Positions 17,314 to 24,793 are shown, numbered from the stretch's first letter. The stretch: 30,126 nt of DNA from Clostridium sp. CAG:710 (GCA_000432595.1 HF996848.1:1-30126); one strand, 5' to 3'. Notes: generated from the sequence alone by a model not told the origin. A program made the numbers and translations.

Positions 17314-17616
17314 TTACTTTATCACAGATAATTCAACAATTTTAGTAAAATCATCATCTTTATGTAAAATGTTTTTATGAATTTCACCACATTTTTGACA
17401 TTTATAAATTATTTTATAAGTATCTCTATATTTTTCTACCGCAATTGGTTCTAAAAGTCCATGACATTTGTTTTCTCTATCCCCTGGATTAATATCAACG
17501 TGTTTAGAATACAAGCAATATGGGCAATGATCTCTAGCAGTATAACTGGATTTTTCAACATCCTTACCACAATTTTCACAGATAAAATCTTCATTAACCA
17601 TATTAAATCTCTTCAT
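17314..17616 (-). CDS. RNHCP domain zinc-ribbon protein
   Basis: This 100-residue cytoplasmic protein is a member of the RNHCP family, named for a conserved Arg-Asn-His-Cys-Pro motif, here ARDHCPYCLYSKHVD. Cysteine pairs CENCG, CPYC and CQKCG, plus the family segments PGDRENKC and HKDDDF, point to zinc binding. The biochemical role is not established. I start at the ATG at 17616 because GGTG lies 6 bases upstream; the in-frame GTG at 17628 and ATG at 17622 overlap that site. The start is not certain, since Met6 is also possible. Confidence 0.88.
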   Translation of the reverse strand: MKRFNMVNEDFICENCGKDVEKSSYTARDHCPYCLYSKHVDINPGDRENKCHGLLEPIAVEKYRDTYKIIYKCQKCGEIHKNILHKDDDFTKIVELSVIK

Positions 17617-17739
17617 AAACATCACCACTTATAATTTTACATTAAAAGAGATAAAACACAACATAATTTTTACATTTTTAGAATTTTCTTTATTTGTTTT
17701 AAAATACATGATAAAATTTATAATGTTAGGAAGTGTATT

Positions 17740-18600
17740 ATGAGAAAAGATGGTATGAGAGTAACAAATTTAGATGCAGTTCACAAAATAATGCCTCATT
17801 TAATGGAGAACAGGTGTAATGCTGAAGTATATTCATATGAAACAATTGATGTTACTGACCTTTTAAAATACTTAGACAAATTAAATAAAAATAGTGAACA
17901 AAAAATAACTTTATTTCACGCAGTAATAACCGCAATAGCTAAAACAATATACAATAGACCACTACTTAATAGATTTGTAGCGGGTAAAAGATTTTATGAT
18001 AGAAATTATATCTCAATTAGTTTTGTTGCCAAAAACAAATTAGAAGATAACGCAGAAGAAAGATTAATTATATTAAAGACAAACTACAATATGAACTTAT
18101 TTGATATATCAAATAAAATTCTAACAAGTGTGCAAAAAACTAGAAAAGAAAATAGTAATGAATTAAACAATACATTATCCCTTGTAACTATGTGGCCAAG
18201 ATGTATAATAAATATTATTATGTGGATATTTAGAAAATTAGATTATTACGGACTTGTTCCAAAATCAATTTCAGATACTGATCCAAATTATTCAACTGTA
18301 TTATTATCAAATCTTGGAAGTATTAAAGCAAATTGTTGTTACCATCACTTAAATAATTATGGTACAAACTCAGTAGTATCAACAATAGGAGTTATAAAAG
18401 AAAAAAATGTACTCGATAAACAAGGGAAAGTTAAAACTAGAAAATATGTAGATATATCATTTACATTAGATGAAAGAATAGCTGATGGTATATACTTTGC
18501 AAAATCAATTAGATTATTAAAATATATTTTAGAAAATCCAAAGTTATTAGAAGATGAATTATCAACCAAAATTGAAATTGAAGAAAGCAAGAAAAATTAA
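17740..18600 (+). CDS. E2 acyltransferase-like protein lacking the catalytic histidine
   Basis: The 286 residues resemble the catalytic (CAT-like) domain of 2-oxo-acid dehydrogenase E2 subunits, with no lipoyl or E1-binding domain. Matching segments are ITLFHAVITAIAKTIYNRP, the strand TVLLSNLGSI, and the C-terminal DISFTLDERIADG. In true E2 enzymes and chloramphenicol acetyltransferase that last motif is DHRxxDG or HHxxxDG; here His is replaced by Glu245, so normal acyl transfer is doubtful. No E1, E3 or lipoate genes are adjacent. AGGAAGTG lies a few bases before the ATG. A TATAAT at 17719-17724 could be its -10, but the nearest -35-like TTGTTT is 19 bases away. The fold call is fairly firm; the function is unknown. 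Confidence 0.75.
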   Translation: MRKDGMRVTNLDAVHKIMPHLMENRCNAEVYSYETIDVTDLLKYLDKLNKNSEQKITLFHAVITAIAKTIYNRPLLNRFVAGKRFYDRNYISISFVAKNKLEDNAEERLIILKTNYNMNLFDISNKILTSVQKTRKENSNELNNTLSLVTMWPRCIINIIMWIFRKLDYYGLVPKSISDTDPNYSTVLLSNLGSIKANCCYHHLNNYGTNSVVSTIGVIKEKNVLDKQGKVKTRKYVDISFTLDERIADGIYFAKSIRLLKYILENPKLLEDELSTKIEIEESKKN

Positions 18601-18616
18601 TTTCTTGCTTTTCTTT
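18584..18616 (+). terminator. Terminator of the E2-like gene
   Basis: An 11-bp perfect stem (18584-18594 with 18601-18611) around a 6-base loop containing the stop codon is followed by a T-rich tail. It lies between convergent genes. Confidence 0.8.
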
Positions 18617-19178
18617 ATATGAAGATTTCTTCTTCTATTTTTTTTATTACCTCATTGCTATCTTCTTCCATAAGTCTGTCAATAACAATAGCTCTACCCT
18701 CTTTAATACTTTTCTTACAATCAATAAGTCTTTGATTCCTAGAACCCCTAAATTTTAAATTAAGACTTCTTTGGCTCAAAACAAACTTACCATCTACAAG
18801 TACATCTATGAAAGACATAAACTCTTTTAAAGAAGGTTTAATCTCACTCATTTTGAGTAACTGTTCAAACGTATAACCTGTATAACACCAAATATTTAAA
18901 CCTAATTTATTGGCATGTCTAGCAATATCCAAACAAGCATCTATCTGCATCATTGGATCCCCTCCTGAGAAAGTTATTCCATCTTCCAAAGTTAAGGAAT
19001 CTAATTCATGATTTATTACCTCTGTATCAGTAAGAAAACCACCATCTTTTGAATGAGTAGAAGGATTATGACAACCATAACAATTATGAATACAACCTTG
19101 TGTCCATATAACAGCTCTTAATCCCTCTCCATCAACAATACTTCCAGTTTGTAAATCACTAGCTAATCTAATTTTCAT
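18615..19178 (-). CDS. nrdG: Anaerobic ribonucleotide reductase activating protein (radical SAM)
   Basis: NrdG uses a 4Fe-4S cluster and S-adenosylmethionine to create the glycyl radical on class III ribonucleotide reductase. The 187 residues carry the cluster motif CIHNCYGCH (CxxxCxxC) near residue 29, the SAM-binding FSGGDP and the C-terminal half of the compact radical SAM barrel. The length is slightly above that of E. coli NrdG (154). It starts 8 bases after the stop of the glycyl-radical peptide gene; its ribosome site is weak, which suggests coupling to that upstream gene. In this operon its substrate would be the separate 58-residue peptide, not the large NrdD chain. Confidence 0.95.
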   Translation of the reverse strand: MKIRLASDLQTGSIVDGEGLRAVIWTQGCIHNCYGCHNPSTHSKDGGFLTDTEVINHELDSLTLEDGITFSGGDPMMQIDACLDIARHANKLGLNIWCYTGYTFEQLLKMSEIKPSLKEFMSFIDVLVDGKFVLSQRSLNLKFRGSRNQRLIDCKKSIKEGRAIVIDRLMEEDSNEVIKKIEEEIFI

Positions 19179-19186
19179 ATTATATC

Positions 19187-19363
19187 TTAAGAAGCACTAG
19201 ATAAAGTATGTTTTACACGGTCATGTTCTTCAGCACGTTTACCATTATTGAAACGATCAACAGTACCTACCAAATATCCAGTGATTCTTCTTATACGTTC
19301 AAATCCTACACCAGTACCTACTGTTTTTACATTTTCTTGTTTCATTTCTGCATCTTTTTTCAT
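19187..19363 (-). CDS. Stand-alone glycyl-radical domain of class III ribonucleotide reductase
   Basis: This 58-residue peptide contains GVGFERIRRITGYLVG (residues 18-33) and ends in RAEEHDRVKH, which is the C-terminal glycyl-radical segment of NrdD proteins (compare the RVCGYLG region of E. coli NrdD). The radical Gly would be Gly29. The large NrdD ends before this segment, so the enzyme is split in two chains. A strong ribosome site (GAGAGG, 5 bases before ATG) shows it is translated on its own. It lies 15 bases after the nrdD stop and 8 bases before nrdG. It is in the same frame as nrdD, separated by one TAG and five sense codons, so a readthrough product of about 835 residues cannot be excluded. 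It resembles the idea of GrcA/YfiD, a spare glycyl-radical domain for pyruvate formate-lyase. Confidence 0.88.
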   Translation of the reverse strand: MKKDAEMKQENVKTVGTGVGFERIRRITGYLVGTVDRFNNGKRAEEHDRVKHTLSSAS

Positions 19364-19378
19364 AATTACCTCTCCCTT

Positions 19379-21694
19379 CTATTTGCATCCACAATTTAAT
19401 GTAGTTATTTTCTCTAAGCTTACAGCTTCACCCTCTCTTCTACCACAACGAGGGCAAACATCTTTTATAACACCAACATATCCACATACAGGATCTCTAT
19501 CAACAGGATGGTTAATAGCTCCATAACCAATTCCAGATTCTTTCATTATACGAACAACTTTTTCAAATGCATCTAAGTTTTCGCTTGGATCACCATCAAG
19601 TTCAATATAAGAAATATGTCCAGCATTAGTCAACGCATGATATGGGGCTTCTAGTTTAATTTTTCTATCCACAGTTATATTATAATAAACTGGAACATGG
19701 AATGAATTAGTATAGTAATCCCTATCGGTAACACCTTTAATTTTTCCATATATTGCTCTATCTATTCTTACAAATCTACCAGATAACCCTTCTGCTGGAG
19801 TAGCAAGACAAGTAAAGTTCAAATTATATTGTTTAGAGTATTCATCACATTTTTTTCTCATAAATCCAATAATTTTAAGTCCCAACTTTTGTGATTCTTC
19901 ACTTTCTCCATGATGTTTACCTGTTAATGCTTTCAAGCACTCTGCAAGTCCTATAAATCCTATAGATAAAGTTCCATGTTTTAATACTCTTCTTAATCTA
20001 TCCCCTGGTTTTAATTTATCTGAATCAATCCAAATACCTTGACCAAGTAAGAATGGGAAATTATAAACATGTTTACTACATTGAATATCAAATCTTTCTA
20101 ATAACTGATCTTTTACTAAATCTAATAGTTCTTCTAATTCTTTAAAGAAACCATCAATATCTGCTTTTTCATTACCATTTACCATACCATGTTTGATACC
20201 AAGTCTTGGTAAGTTAATAGATGTAAATGATAAATTTCCTCTTCCTGGAGTAATTGCTTTATCAGGATCAACAACATTAGCCATAACCCTAGTACGACAT
20301 CCCATATATCCTACTTCAGTTCTATAGTCTCCTGGCTTATAATACTCTAAATTAAATGGAGCATCTATAAATGAAAAATTAGGGAATAATCTTTTCGCAG
20401 ATACCTTGCATGATAACTTAAACAAATCGTAGTTTGGATCTTCTGGATTATAGTTAACTCCTTCTTTTACCTTAAAAATTGAAATTGGGAATATTGGAGT
20501 CTCGCTATGTCCAAGTCCAGCATCTACTGCTTTTAAATAGTTTTCAATAACCATTCTACCTTCTACAGAAGTATCGGTACCAAAGTTAATTGATGAGAAT
20601 GGTACTTGAGCTCCAGCTCTTGAATGCATTGTATTTAAATTATGTACAAATGCTTCCATTGCTTGATAAGTAATTCTATTAGTTTTCTTTACAGCTTTTT
20701 CATACGCCATAGTAAATAGTTTTTTAATATTATCAGAATCTTTAGCATATTTATCAAACTCAGTAATATCAAATTGAATTGATTGTAATTTGTCTATATC
20801 TTTAATCATTGTATTAAATGAAATAAACTTACCATATTCAGTATAATCTAATAAATCTGCTAGAGTTTGTTTAAATTGTTTCTTAAATGTTTTTAAAACT
20901 CCAGGAGCCATATAATAATCAAAAGCAGGAACTGATTGTCCACCATGTTGATCATTTTGATTAGATTGAATAGCAATTGCAGCAAGTGCAGTATAACTCA
21001 TAATATCATTAGGTGCTCTTAAATGTCCATGTCCTGTAGAAAAACCATTTTTAAATAATTTCTCTAAGTCTATTTGCATACAAGTAGTTGTACCCATTGG
21101 CATAAAGTCCATATCATGTATATGAATATCACCATCTTCATGAGCATCAGCAAATTTTTTCTTCATTAAATAAGATTTAGCAAACTCTTTTGAAATAGTT
21201 GAACCATATTGAAGCATAGTACCCATGGCAGTATCACCATCAACATTTGCATTTTCTCTTTTTAAGTCCTCTTCCCCAGAAGATTTAAGCCCTAATCCTT
21301 CGATTGTTTTTAAAAATTTATGTTTCTTTTTATCATCAAAGAACATTTCCCTAGATTGAGCTCTTTTTTCACGATAAGCTTTAAAAGACTCATATACATC
21401 TTGATATCCTTTTTTACTTAATTCATCCTCAATCATATCTTGAATATCTTCAATTTTTATTTTTTCTTCTTCTTTATAGTCTTTTTCAATTCTTTTAATT
21501 ACAGATTGAAAAACTTTTTGAATATCTTTTTCATTATAAATTCTTTCTTCTACATTTTCATGGTCATCAGGTCTATTAATATTATCAAAACCTTTTTTAA
21601 TTGCCATAGCAATCTTAGTACCATCAAAATCTACTTTTTTTCCATTTCTTTTAACTACTTTTAAATTAGTTAAAACGTCCTCACATACTGTCAT
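19379..21694 (-). CDS. nrdD: Anaerobic ribonucleoside-triphosphate reductase, large chain without glycyl-radical tail
   Basis: NrdD reduces ribonucleotides to deoxyribonucleotides without oxygen. The 771 residues begin with an ATP-cone regulatory domain (about 10-110). The reductase barrel follows, with DIHIHDMDFMPMGTT, QSNQNDQHGGQSVPAFDYY and the probable thiyl-radical cysteine in MGCRTRV. The C-terminal zinc region has Cys737, Cys747 and Cys750 (VCGY, VCPRCG), then CGCK and a TAG stop. The expected RxxGYL glycyl-radical segment is absent and is encoded by the next gene. GGAGG lies 7 bases before the ATG, and a promoter lies upstream. The gene order is nrdD, glycyl-radical peptide, nrdG. It marks the organism as able to make DNA precursors anaerobically. 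Confidence 0.96.
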   Translation of the reverse strand: MTVCEDVLTNLKVVKRNGKKVDFDGTKIAMAIKKGFDNINRPDDHENVEERIYNEKDIQKVFQSVIKRIEKDYKEEEKIKIEDIQDMIEDELSKKGYQDVYESFKAYREKRAQSREMFFDDKKKHKFLKTIEGLGLKSSGEEDLKRENANVDGDTAMGTMLQYGSTISKEFAKSYLMKKKFADAHEDGDIHIHDMDFMPMGTTTCMQIDLEKLFKNGFSTGHGHLRAPNDIMSYTALAAIAIQSNQNDQHGGQSVPAFDYYMAPGVLKTFKKQFKQTLADLLDYTEYGKFISFNTMIKDIDKLQSIQFDITEFDKYAKDSDNIKKLFTMAYEKAVKKTNRITYQAMEAFVHNLNTMHSRAGAQVPFSSINFGTDTSVEGRMVIENYLKAVDAGLGHSETPIFPISIFKVKEGVNYNPEDPNYDLFKLSCKVSAKRLFPNFSFIDAPFNLEYYKPGDYRTEVGYMGCRTRVMANVVDPDKAITPGRGNLSFTSINLPRLGIKHGMVNGNEKADIDGFFKELEELLDLVKDQLLERFDIQCSKHVYNFPFLLGQGIWIDSDKLKPGDRLRRVLKHGTLSIGFIGLAECLKALTGKHHGESEESQKLGLKIIGFMRKKCDEYSKQYNLNFTCLATPAEGLSGRFVRIDRAIYGKIKGVTDRDYYTNSFHVPVYYNITVDRKIKLEAPYHALTNAGHISYIELDGDPSENLDAFEKVVRIMKESGIGYGAINHPVDRDPVCGYVGVIKDVCPRCGRREGEAVSLEKITTLNCGCK

Positions 21695-21728
21695 AATTTT
21701 ACCTCCAATATTACCTTTCTATAACTAA

Positions 21729-21757
21729 AGTTTAAGATTATTTCTTTACAAAGTCAA
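21729..21757 (-). promoter_or_regulatory. Promoter of the nrdD operon
   Basis: On the - strand -35 TTGACT (21752-21757), 17-bp spacer, -10 TAAACT (21729-21734, 4 of 6). The leader would be about 28 bases. No paired NrdR-type boxes were seen around it. Confidence 0.55.
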
Positions 21758-22064
21758 TTAGTTTTCAATACATTTTTTATCTTTTTTTTGCATTACTTTT
21801 TAAAACCCTTATAAATCAAGAAAAAAGTCGAAAAATTTGCTTTTTGTTCGATTTACACTTTAATTTTTTTCACTTTTTTCAAACTTTTTGCAAGCCAGGA
21901 AAAACAGATATTCCTTGATATGCAAGGAAAATAATCAAAAAACATTTTTACAAAAAAGGTAAAAAAGTTATTTTTCCAAAAATCAAAGTTTTTTATTTTT
22001 TAATTTTTTTAACATTTTGATTTTAATATTTTCTTGATTTTAAAGGAAAATTATTAAAAAACAT
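21758..22064. other. AT-tract-rich spacer between nrdD and recA
   Basis: The 426 bases between the nrdD start and the recA stop contain the nrdD promoter, the recA terminator and, between them, about 300 bases with no plausible gene. This stretch is dominated by long T and A runs and holds three related copies of a TTCTTGAT...AAGG motif: two direct (21912 and 22030) and one inverted partial copy (21807-21824, 16 of 18 bases identical to the matching part of the 22030 copy). It could be a regulatory region for nrdD, a bent-DNA element or a decayed repeat. No DnaA boxes were seen. Confidence 0.6.
21912..21947 (+). repeat. 36-base direct repeat, copy 1
   Basis: It matches 22030-22065 at 30 of 36 positions, offset 118 bases. 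Its first 19 bases form a hairpin (TTCCTTG with CAAGGAA), and its last part is an A run ending in CATT. Confidence 0.65.
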
Positions 22065-22065
22065 T
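22030..22065 (+). repeat. 36-base direct repeat, copy 2
   Basis: The second copy of the repeat at 21912-21947, with 6 substitutions and no gaps. The hairpin arms are less complementary here. It abuts the recA terminator. Confidence 0.65.
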
Positions 22066-22097
22066 AAAAAAAAGAATAGTGTAAAGTACCATTCTTT
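22065..22097 (-). terminator. Terminator of recA
   Basis: On the - strand a 10-bp stem (22088-22097 with 22071-22080, one G-U pair) and a 7-base loop are followed by a long T run. Confidence 0.8.
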
Positions 22098-22120
22098 AGT
22101 TTACAGTGTATTAGACACTT

Positions 22121-23116
22121 CTATATATTATAATATTCTCTAATTTGTTTCTCAATTTCATCGGCAAGTTCCTTCTTTTCTTTTAAAAGGAGTTTAACAT
22201 TTTCCTTACCTTGACCAAGCTTCTCACCTTTATATGCGAACCAAGCCCCACTCTTATCTATAATATTAGCTTGAACACCTAAATCAACTAACTCTCCCTC
22301 TCTGCTTACTCCCTCACCATACATAATATCCACAGTAGCAGTTTTAAATGGTGGCGCAACTTTATTTTTAACAACTTTAATAGTAGTTCTATTACCTACT
22401 ATACCATCACCCATTTTTAAAGCCTCACTTCTTCTTACATCAAGTCTAATAGAAGAATAAAATTTTAATGCTCTACCTCCAGTAGTAGTTTCAGGATTTC
22501 CAAACATTACACCGACTTTTTCTCTTAACTGATTAATAAATATTGCGATAGTATTAGTTTTATTAATTGTACCAGATAACTTTCTTAAAGCTTGTGACAT
22601 AAGTCTTGCTTGAAGACCAACATGTGAATCGCCCATTTCTCCATCTATTTCAGCTTTAGGAACTAATGCCGCAACTGAATCTATTACAATTATACTAATA
22701 GCATTACTTCTTACCAATGCCTCACATATTTCTAATGCTTGTTCTCCAGTATCAGGCTGAGATAGTAACAATTCATTAATATTAACTCCTAAATTCTTTG
22801 CATAGTTAGGATCTAATGAATGTTCTGCATCAATAAATGCAGCCCTTCCACCTCTTTTTTGAACCTCAGCTATAGCATGTAATGCAAAAGTAGTTTTACC
22901 ACTAGATTCAGGTCCATATATTTCTATTATTCTACCCTTTGGATATCCTCCTATTCCAAGCGCTATATCTAAAGCCAAAGATCCACTAGGAGATGTATCA
23001 ATTTCCATATGTCTATTATCTCCTAATTTCATTATTGATCCTTTACCAAATTGTTTTTCAATGTCATTTAATACTTGTTCAAGTGTCTTATCAGTATTAA
23101 CCTCACTTTTTGCCAT
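22121..23116 (-). CDS. recA: Recombinase RecA
   Basis: RecA forms filaments on single-stranded DNA, catalyses strand exchange and triggers LexA self-cleavage. The 331 residues include the Walker A GPESSGKTT near 68-76, IDSVAALVPKAEIDGEMGD, the loop L2 region INQLREKVGVMFGNPETTTGGRALKFY (spanning the conserved QLR), and a C-terminus shorter than the 343-353 residues usual in the family. AGGAGG lies 8 bases before the ATG. A LexA-type box lies upstream and a terminator downstream, so it is a single-gene SOS-controlled unit. Confidence 0.98.
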   Translation of the reverse strand: MAKSEVNTDKTLEQVLNDIEKQFGKGSIMKLGDNRHMEIDTSPSGSLALDIALGIGGYPKGRIIEIYGPESSGKTTFALHAIAEVQKRGGRAAFIDAEHSLDPNYAKNLGVNINELLLSQPDTGEQALEICEALVRSNAISIIVIDSVAALVPKAEIDGEMGDSHVGLQARLMSQALRKLSGTINKTNTIAIFINQLREKVGVMFGNPETTTGGRALKFYSSIRLDVRRSEALKMGDGIVGNRTTIKVVKNKVAPPFKTATVDIMYGEGVSREGELVDLGVQANIIDKSGAWFAYKGEKLGQGKENVKLLLKEKKELADEIEKQIREYYNI

Positions 23117-23146
23117 TTCTATTTCCTCCTATTTCTTTATAATTCT

Positions 23147-23175
23147 ATGTTACACTATTTTTTTTAAAAAATCAA
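23147..23175 (-). promoter_or_regulatory. Promoter of recA
   Basis: On the - strand -35 TTGATT (23170-23175), 17-bp spacer, -10 TAACAT (23147-23152, 4 of 6). The LexA box lies 8 bases upstream of the -35. Confidence 0.5.
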
Positions 23176-23183
23176 TACTCTTA

Positions 23184-23197
23184 CGAACATTTGTTTA
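23184..23197. promoter_or_regulatory. LexA (SOS) box upstream of recA
   Basis: CGAACATTTGTTTA fits the Gram-positive SOS consensus CGAACNNNNGTTYG in all but the last base. It lies 68 bases before the recA ATG, where LexA control is known in many Bacillota. Confidence 0.8.
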
Positions 23198-23210
23198 AAA
23201 TATTTATAAA

Positions 23211-23236
23211 TATAAAAAGAGCCATTAAATAGCCCT
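23211..23236 (-). terminator. Second terminator downstream of pgsA
   Basis: On the - strand AGGGCTA (23230-23236), a 5-base loop and TGGCTCT (23218-23224), with two G-U pairs, are followed by TTTTTA. It lies about 60 bases past the first pgsA terminator and before the recA promoter. Bases 23237-23297 show nothing. Confidence 0.55.
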
Positions 23237-23297
23237 TATTCCCAATAATTATAATGTCTTCACAACTTCATAATAACAACTTACAAATATTTTTGCA

Positions 23298-23324
23298 AGA
23301 AAAAAAGTAAGTTTTTCTTACTTT
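23298..23324 (-). terminator. Terminator of pgsA
   Basis: On the - strand an 8-bp perfect stem (AAAGTAAG with CTTACTTT, 23317-23324 and 23304-23311) and a 5-base loop are followed by a T-rich tail. The hairpin includes the stop codon. Confidence 0.85.
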
Positions 23325-23911
23325 TGATCAAATATTAATGATTTATTCATTGTATAGTATTGTACCATTGATATTATAGACATAATAGCTGCAAAGTATA
23401 ATAAGAAATCAGCAACCCTTAAATTAATAAGCTCAAATGGTAAATTATTAAAGAATATAAGAGTTGTACCAATCATTAAAGCAGCAGTCTTAATTTTACC
23501 AGATTTGATTGCAGCAACTACTCTACCACGTGATGCAGCTTCCATTTTAATTGCATTAACAACTATATCTCTTAAAACAATAACAACTGGTATTATCGGA
23601 TTAATAAATCTAAGAGAAGATAAAATTATTAAAACAGAATTAACTAATACTTTATCAGCTATAGCATCAAGCATCTTTCCTGTATTTGTAATAAGTCCAT
23701 ATTTTCTAGCAATATGTCCATCTAAAAAGTCAGTTAAACTAGCAATTATAAATATAATTCCACCAATCACATATTTCAAATTTAGAAGTACACTTCCAAC
23801 ATAAAAGCTTGGAAAATGGAATCCTATTCTATCAAATGGAAACAATAATAATATTATAAGTAAAATACTAAGTATTATTCTAGTAATTGTTAATTTATTT
23901 GGAGTATTCAA
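23318..23911 (-). CDS. pgsA: CDP-diacylglycerol-glycerol-3-phosphate 3-phosphatidyltransferase
   Basis: PgsA makes phosphatidylglycerol phosphate from CDP-diacylglycerol and glycerol 3-phosphate, the committed step to phosphatidylglycerol. The 197 residues form a multi-pass membrane protein with the CDP-alcohol phosphotransferase signature DFLDGHIARKYG followed by GKMLDAIADK (DGxxAR, 8 residues, GxxxDxxxD). The start codon is TTG at 23909-23911: the family N-terminus NTPNKLTITRI begins there, GAGGTG lies 9 bases upstream, and no ATG is available. It begins one base after the stop of the RodZ-like gene, as in the Bacillus ymfM-pgsA order. Confidence 0.95.
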   Translation of the reverse strand: MNTPNKLTITRIILSILLIILLLFPFDRIGFHFPSFYVGSVLLNLKYVIGGIIFIIASLTDFLDGHIARKYGLITNTGKMLDAIADKVLVNSVLIILSSLRFINPIIPVVIVLRDIVVNAIKMEAASRGRVVAAIKSGKIKTAALMIGTTLIFFNNLPFELINLRVADFLLYFAAIMSIISMVQYYTMNKSLIFDQK

Positions 23912-23912
23912 A

Positions 23913-24416
23913 CTATATCACCTCTATTATGAAATCACTCTTAAGTTCCCTATTAGTAACATTATCTTTAGGCATCATGATAGCCCTTATAATTAATAAT
24001 AATGCTATTAATATTAAAAGTAGAATTAAACAAGCACCAACTTGTTTAGTATATTTTTTATTTATTATATAAGTTTTCTTTTTAGCTGCAGTATATGGGG
24101 AAGCCACTTTTTTAGCTTCTTCTTTAGACTTTTCCTCTTCTTCAGCTTCTAATATATCTTTTAAGCTAATTTTAGAAGTATGTTCAAACAAAAAGTCATT
24201 AAATTCATCTACTACTTTTTCAGGATCAAGCCCTAAGTATTTAGCATATTCCTTAACTATATCTTTTAGTTCGTACATATCTCTAAATGCTCTGGTGTTT
24301 CCAGATTCTATATTAGAAATAGTAATCTCAGGAATTTTTAAGTCTTCGGCTGCTTCTGCTATACTAACATAGTTATTTTCTCTAGTTTCTCTTAAATATT
24401 CACCAAGTTCTTTCAC
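23913..24416 (-). CDS. RodZ-like membrane protein with N-terminal helix-turn-helix
   Basis: RodZ-type proteins link the MreB cytoskeleton to the membrane through an N-terminal helix-turn-helix. The 167 residues have an HTH domain (about 3-65, with LGEYLRETRE and IPEITISNIESGN), a Glu/Lys-rich linker, one membrane helix (about 128-147) and only a short external tail, so the usual outer beta domain is missing. I start at the GTG at 24416: GAGGTG lies 6 bases upstream, and the apparent GTG at 24425 is part of that site. The HTH is typical of RodZ/YmfM rather than of a DNA-binding regulator, and position next to pgsA supports this. No mreB is in the window. Confidence 0.85.
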   Translation of the reverse strand: MKELGEYLRETRENNYVSIAEAAEDLKIPEITISNIESGNTRAFRDMYELKDIVKEYAKYLGLDPEKVVDEFNDFLFEHTSKISLKDILEAEEEEKSKEEAKKVASPYTAAKKKTYIINKKYTKQVGACLILLLILIALLLIIRAIMMPKDNVTNRELKSDFIIEVI

Positions 24417-24439
24417 TATAAACACCTCGTTTAAAAAAA

Positions 24440-24793
24440 CAAAATAATATTTTATAAGCCATGTTCTGTTCCTAAAAAGGCGACAAACATTTATCTACCG
24501 TTACCGGTCCCTGATTTGGTTCAATTTCCTCCTCAAAGCTCCCCTACCAATATTTGGGTTTCTCACTTGTGGGGTTTACCCGTTCCATTTCCTCTGTTTC
24601 CAGATTCTTCGTCACTATGGCACTTTATAACTACTAAAGTCATATCAATAGACTTAGACTCTTTCGTTGCCGTTAGCTAAAAGCTACCTGAAGTTATTTT
24701 TTCCTTCAGCACAAACACTAAAAGCATCTCAGCTTTTGTGAGCATGGACTTTCCTCTATATTACAAGAATATAGCGTTTGTCAAAATATTATT
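24440..24793 (-). ncRNA. rnpB: RNase P RNA, Bacillus type (class B)
   Basis: This is the catalytic RNA that trims the 5' ends of tRNA precursors. The conserved 5' block GAGGAAAGTCCATGCTC (- strand, near 24750) and 3' block ACAGAACATGGCTTA (near 24465) are both present and correctly spaced, with AACGGCAACG-type core sequence between. An 11-bp closing helix P1 is formed by 24783-24793 and 24443-24453. The 5' P1 strand includes the gpsB stop codon, so the ends are approximate. A T run just after P1 would serve as terminator. The gpsB-rnpB order is that of Bacillus, and the gpsB promoter may serve both. Confidence 0.96.

Noticed and set aside
19208..19526. Rightward open frames opposite nrdD and the radical peptide
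   Set aside because: They lack ribosome sites and known motifs and lie opposite clearly conserved coding sequence; they are mirror frames.
21440..21664. Phe/Ile-rich rightward frame opposite the 5' end of nrdD
   Set aside because: Its composition is the complement of the Lys/Glu-rich ATP-cone coding sequence, and it has no ribosome site.
21695..21800. NrdR boxes before nrdD
   Set aside because: No pair of the ACACWATATWTWGTGT-type sites was found near the promoter.
21758..22064. Possible replication origin in the AT-rich spacer
   Set aside because: No DnaA boxes, and no dnaA, dnaN or rpmH nearby.
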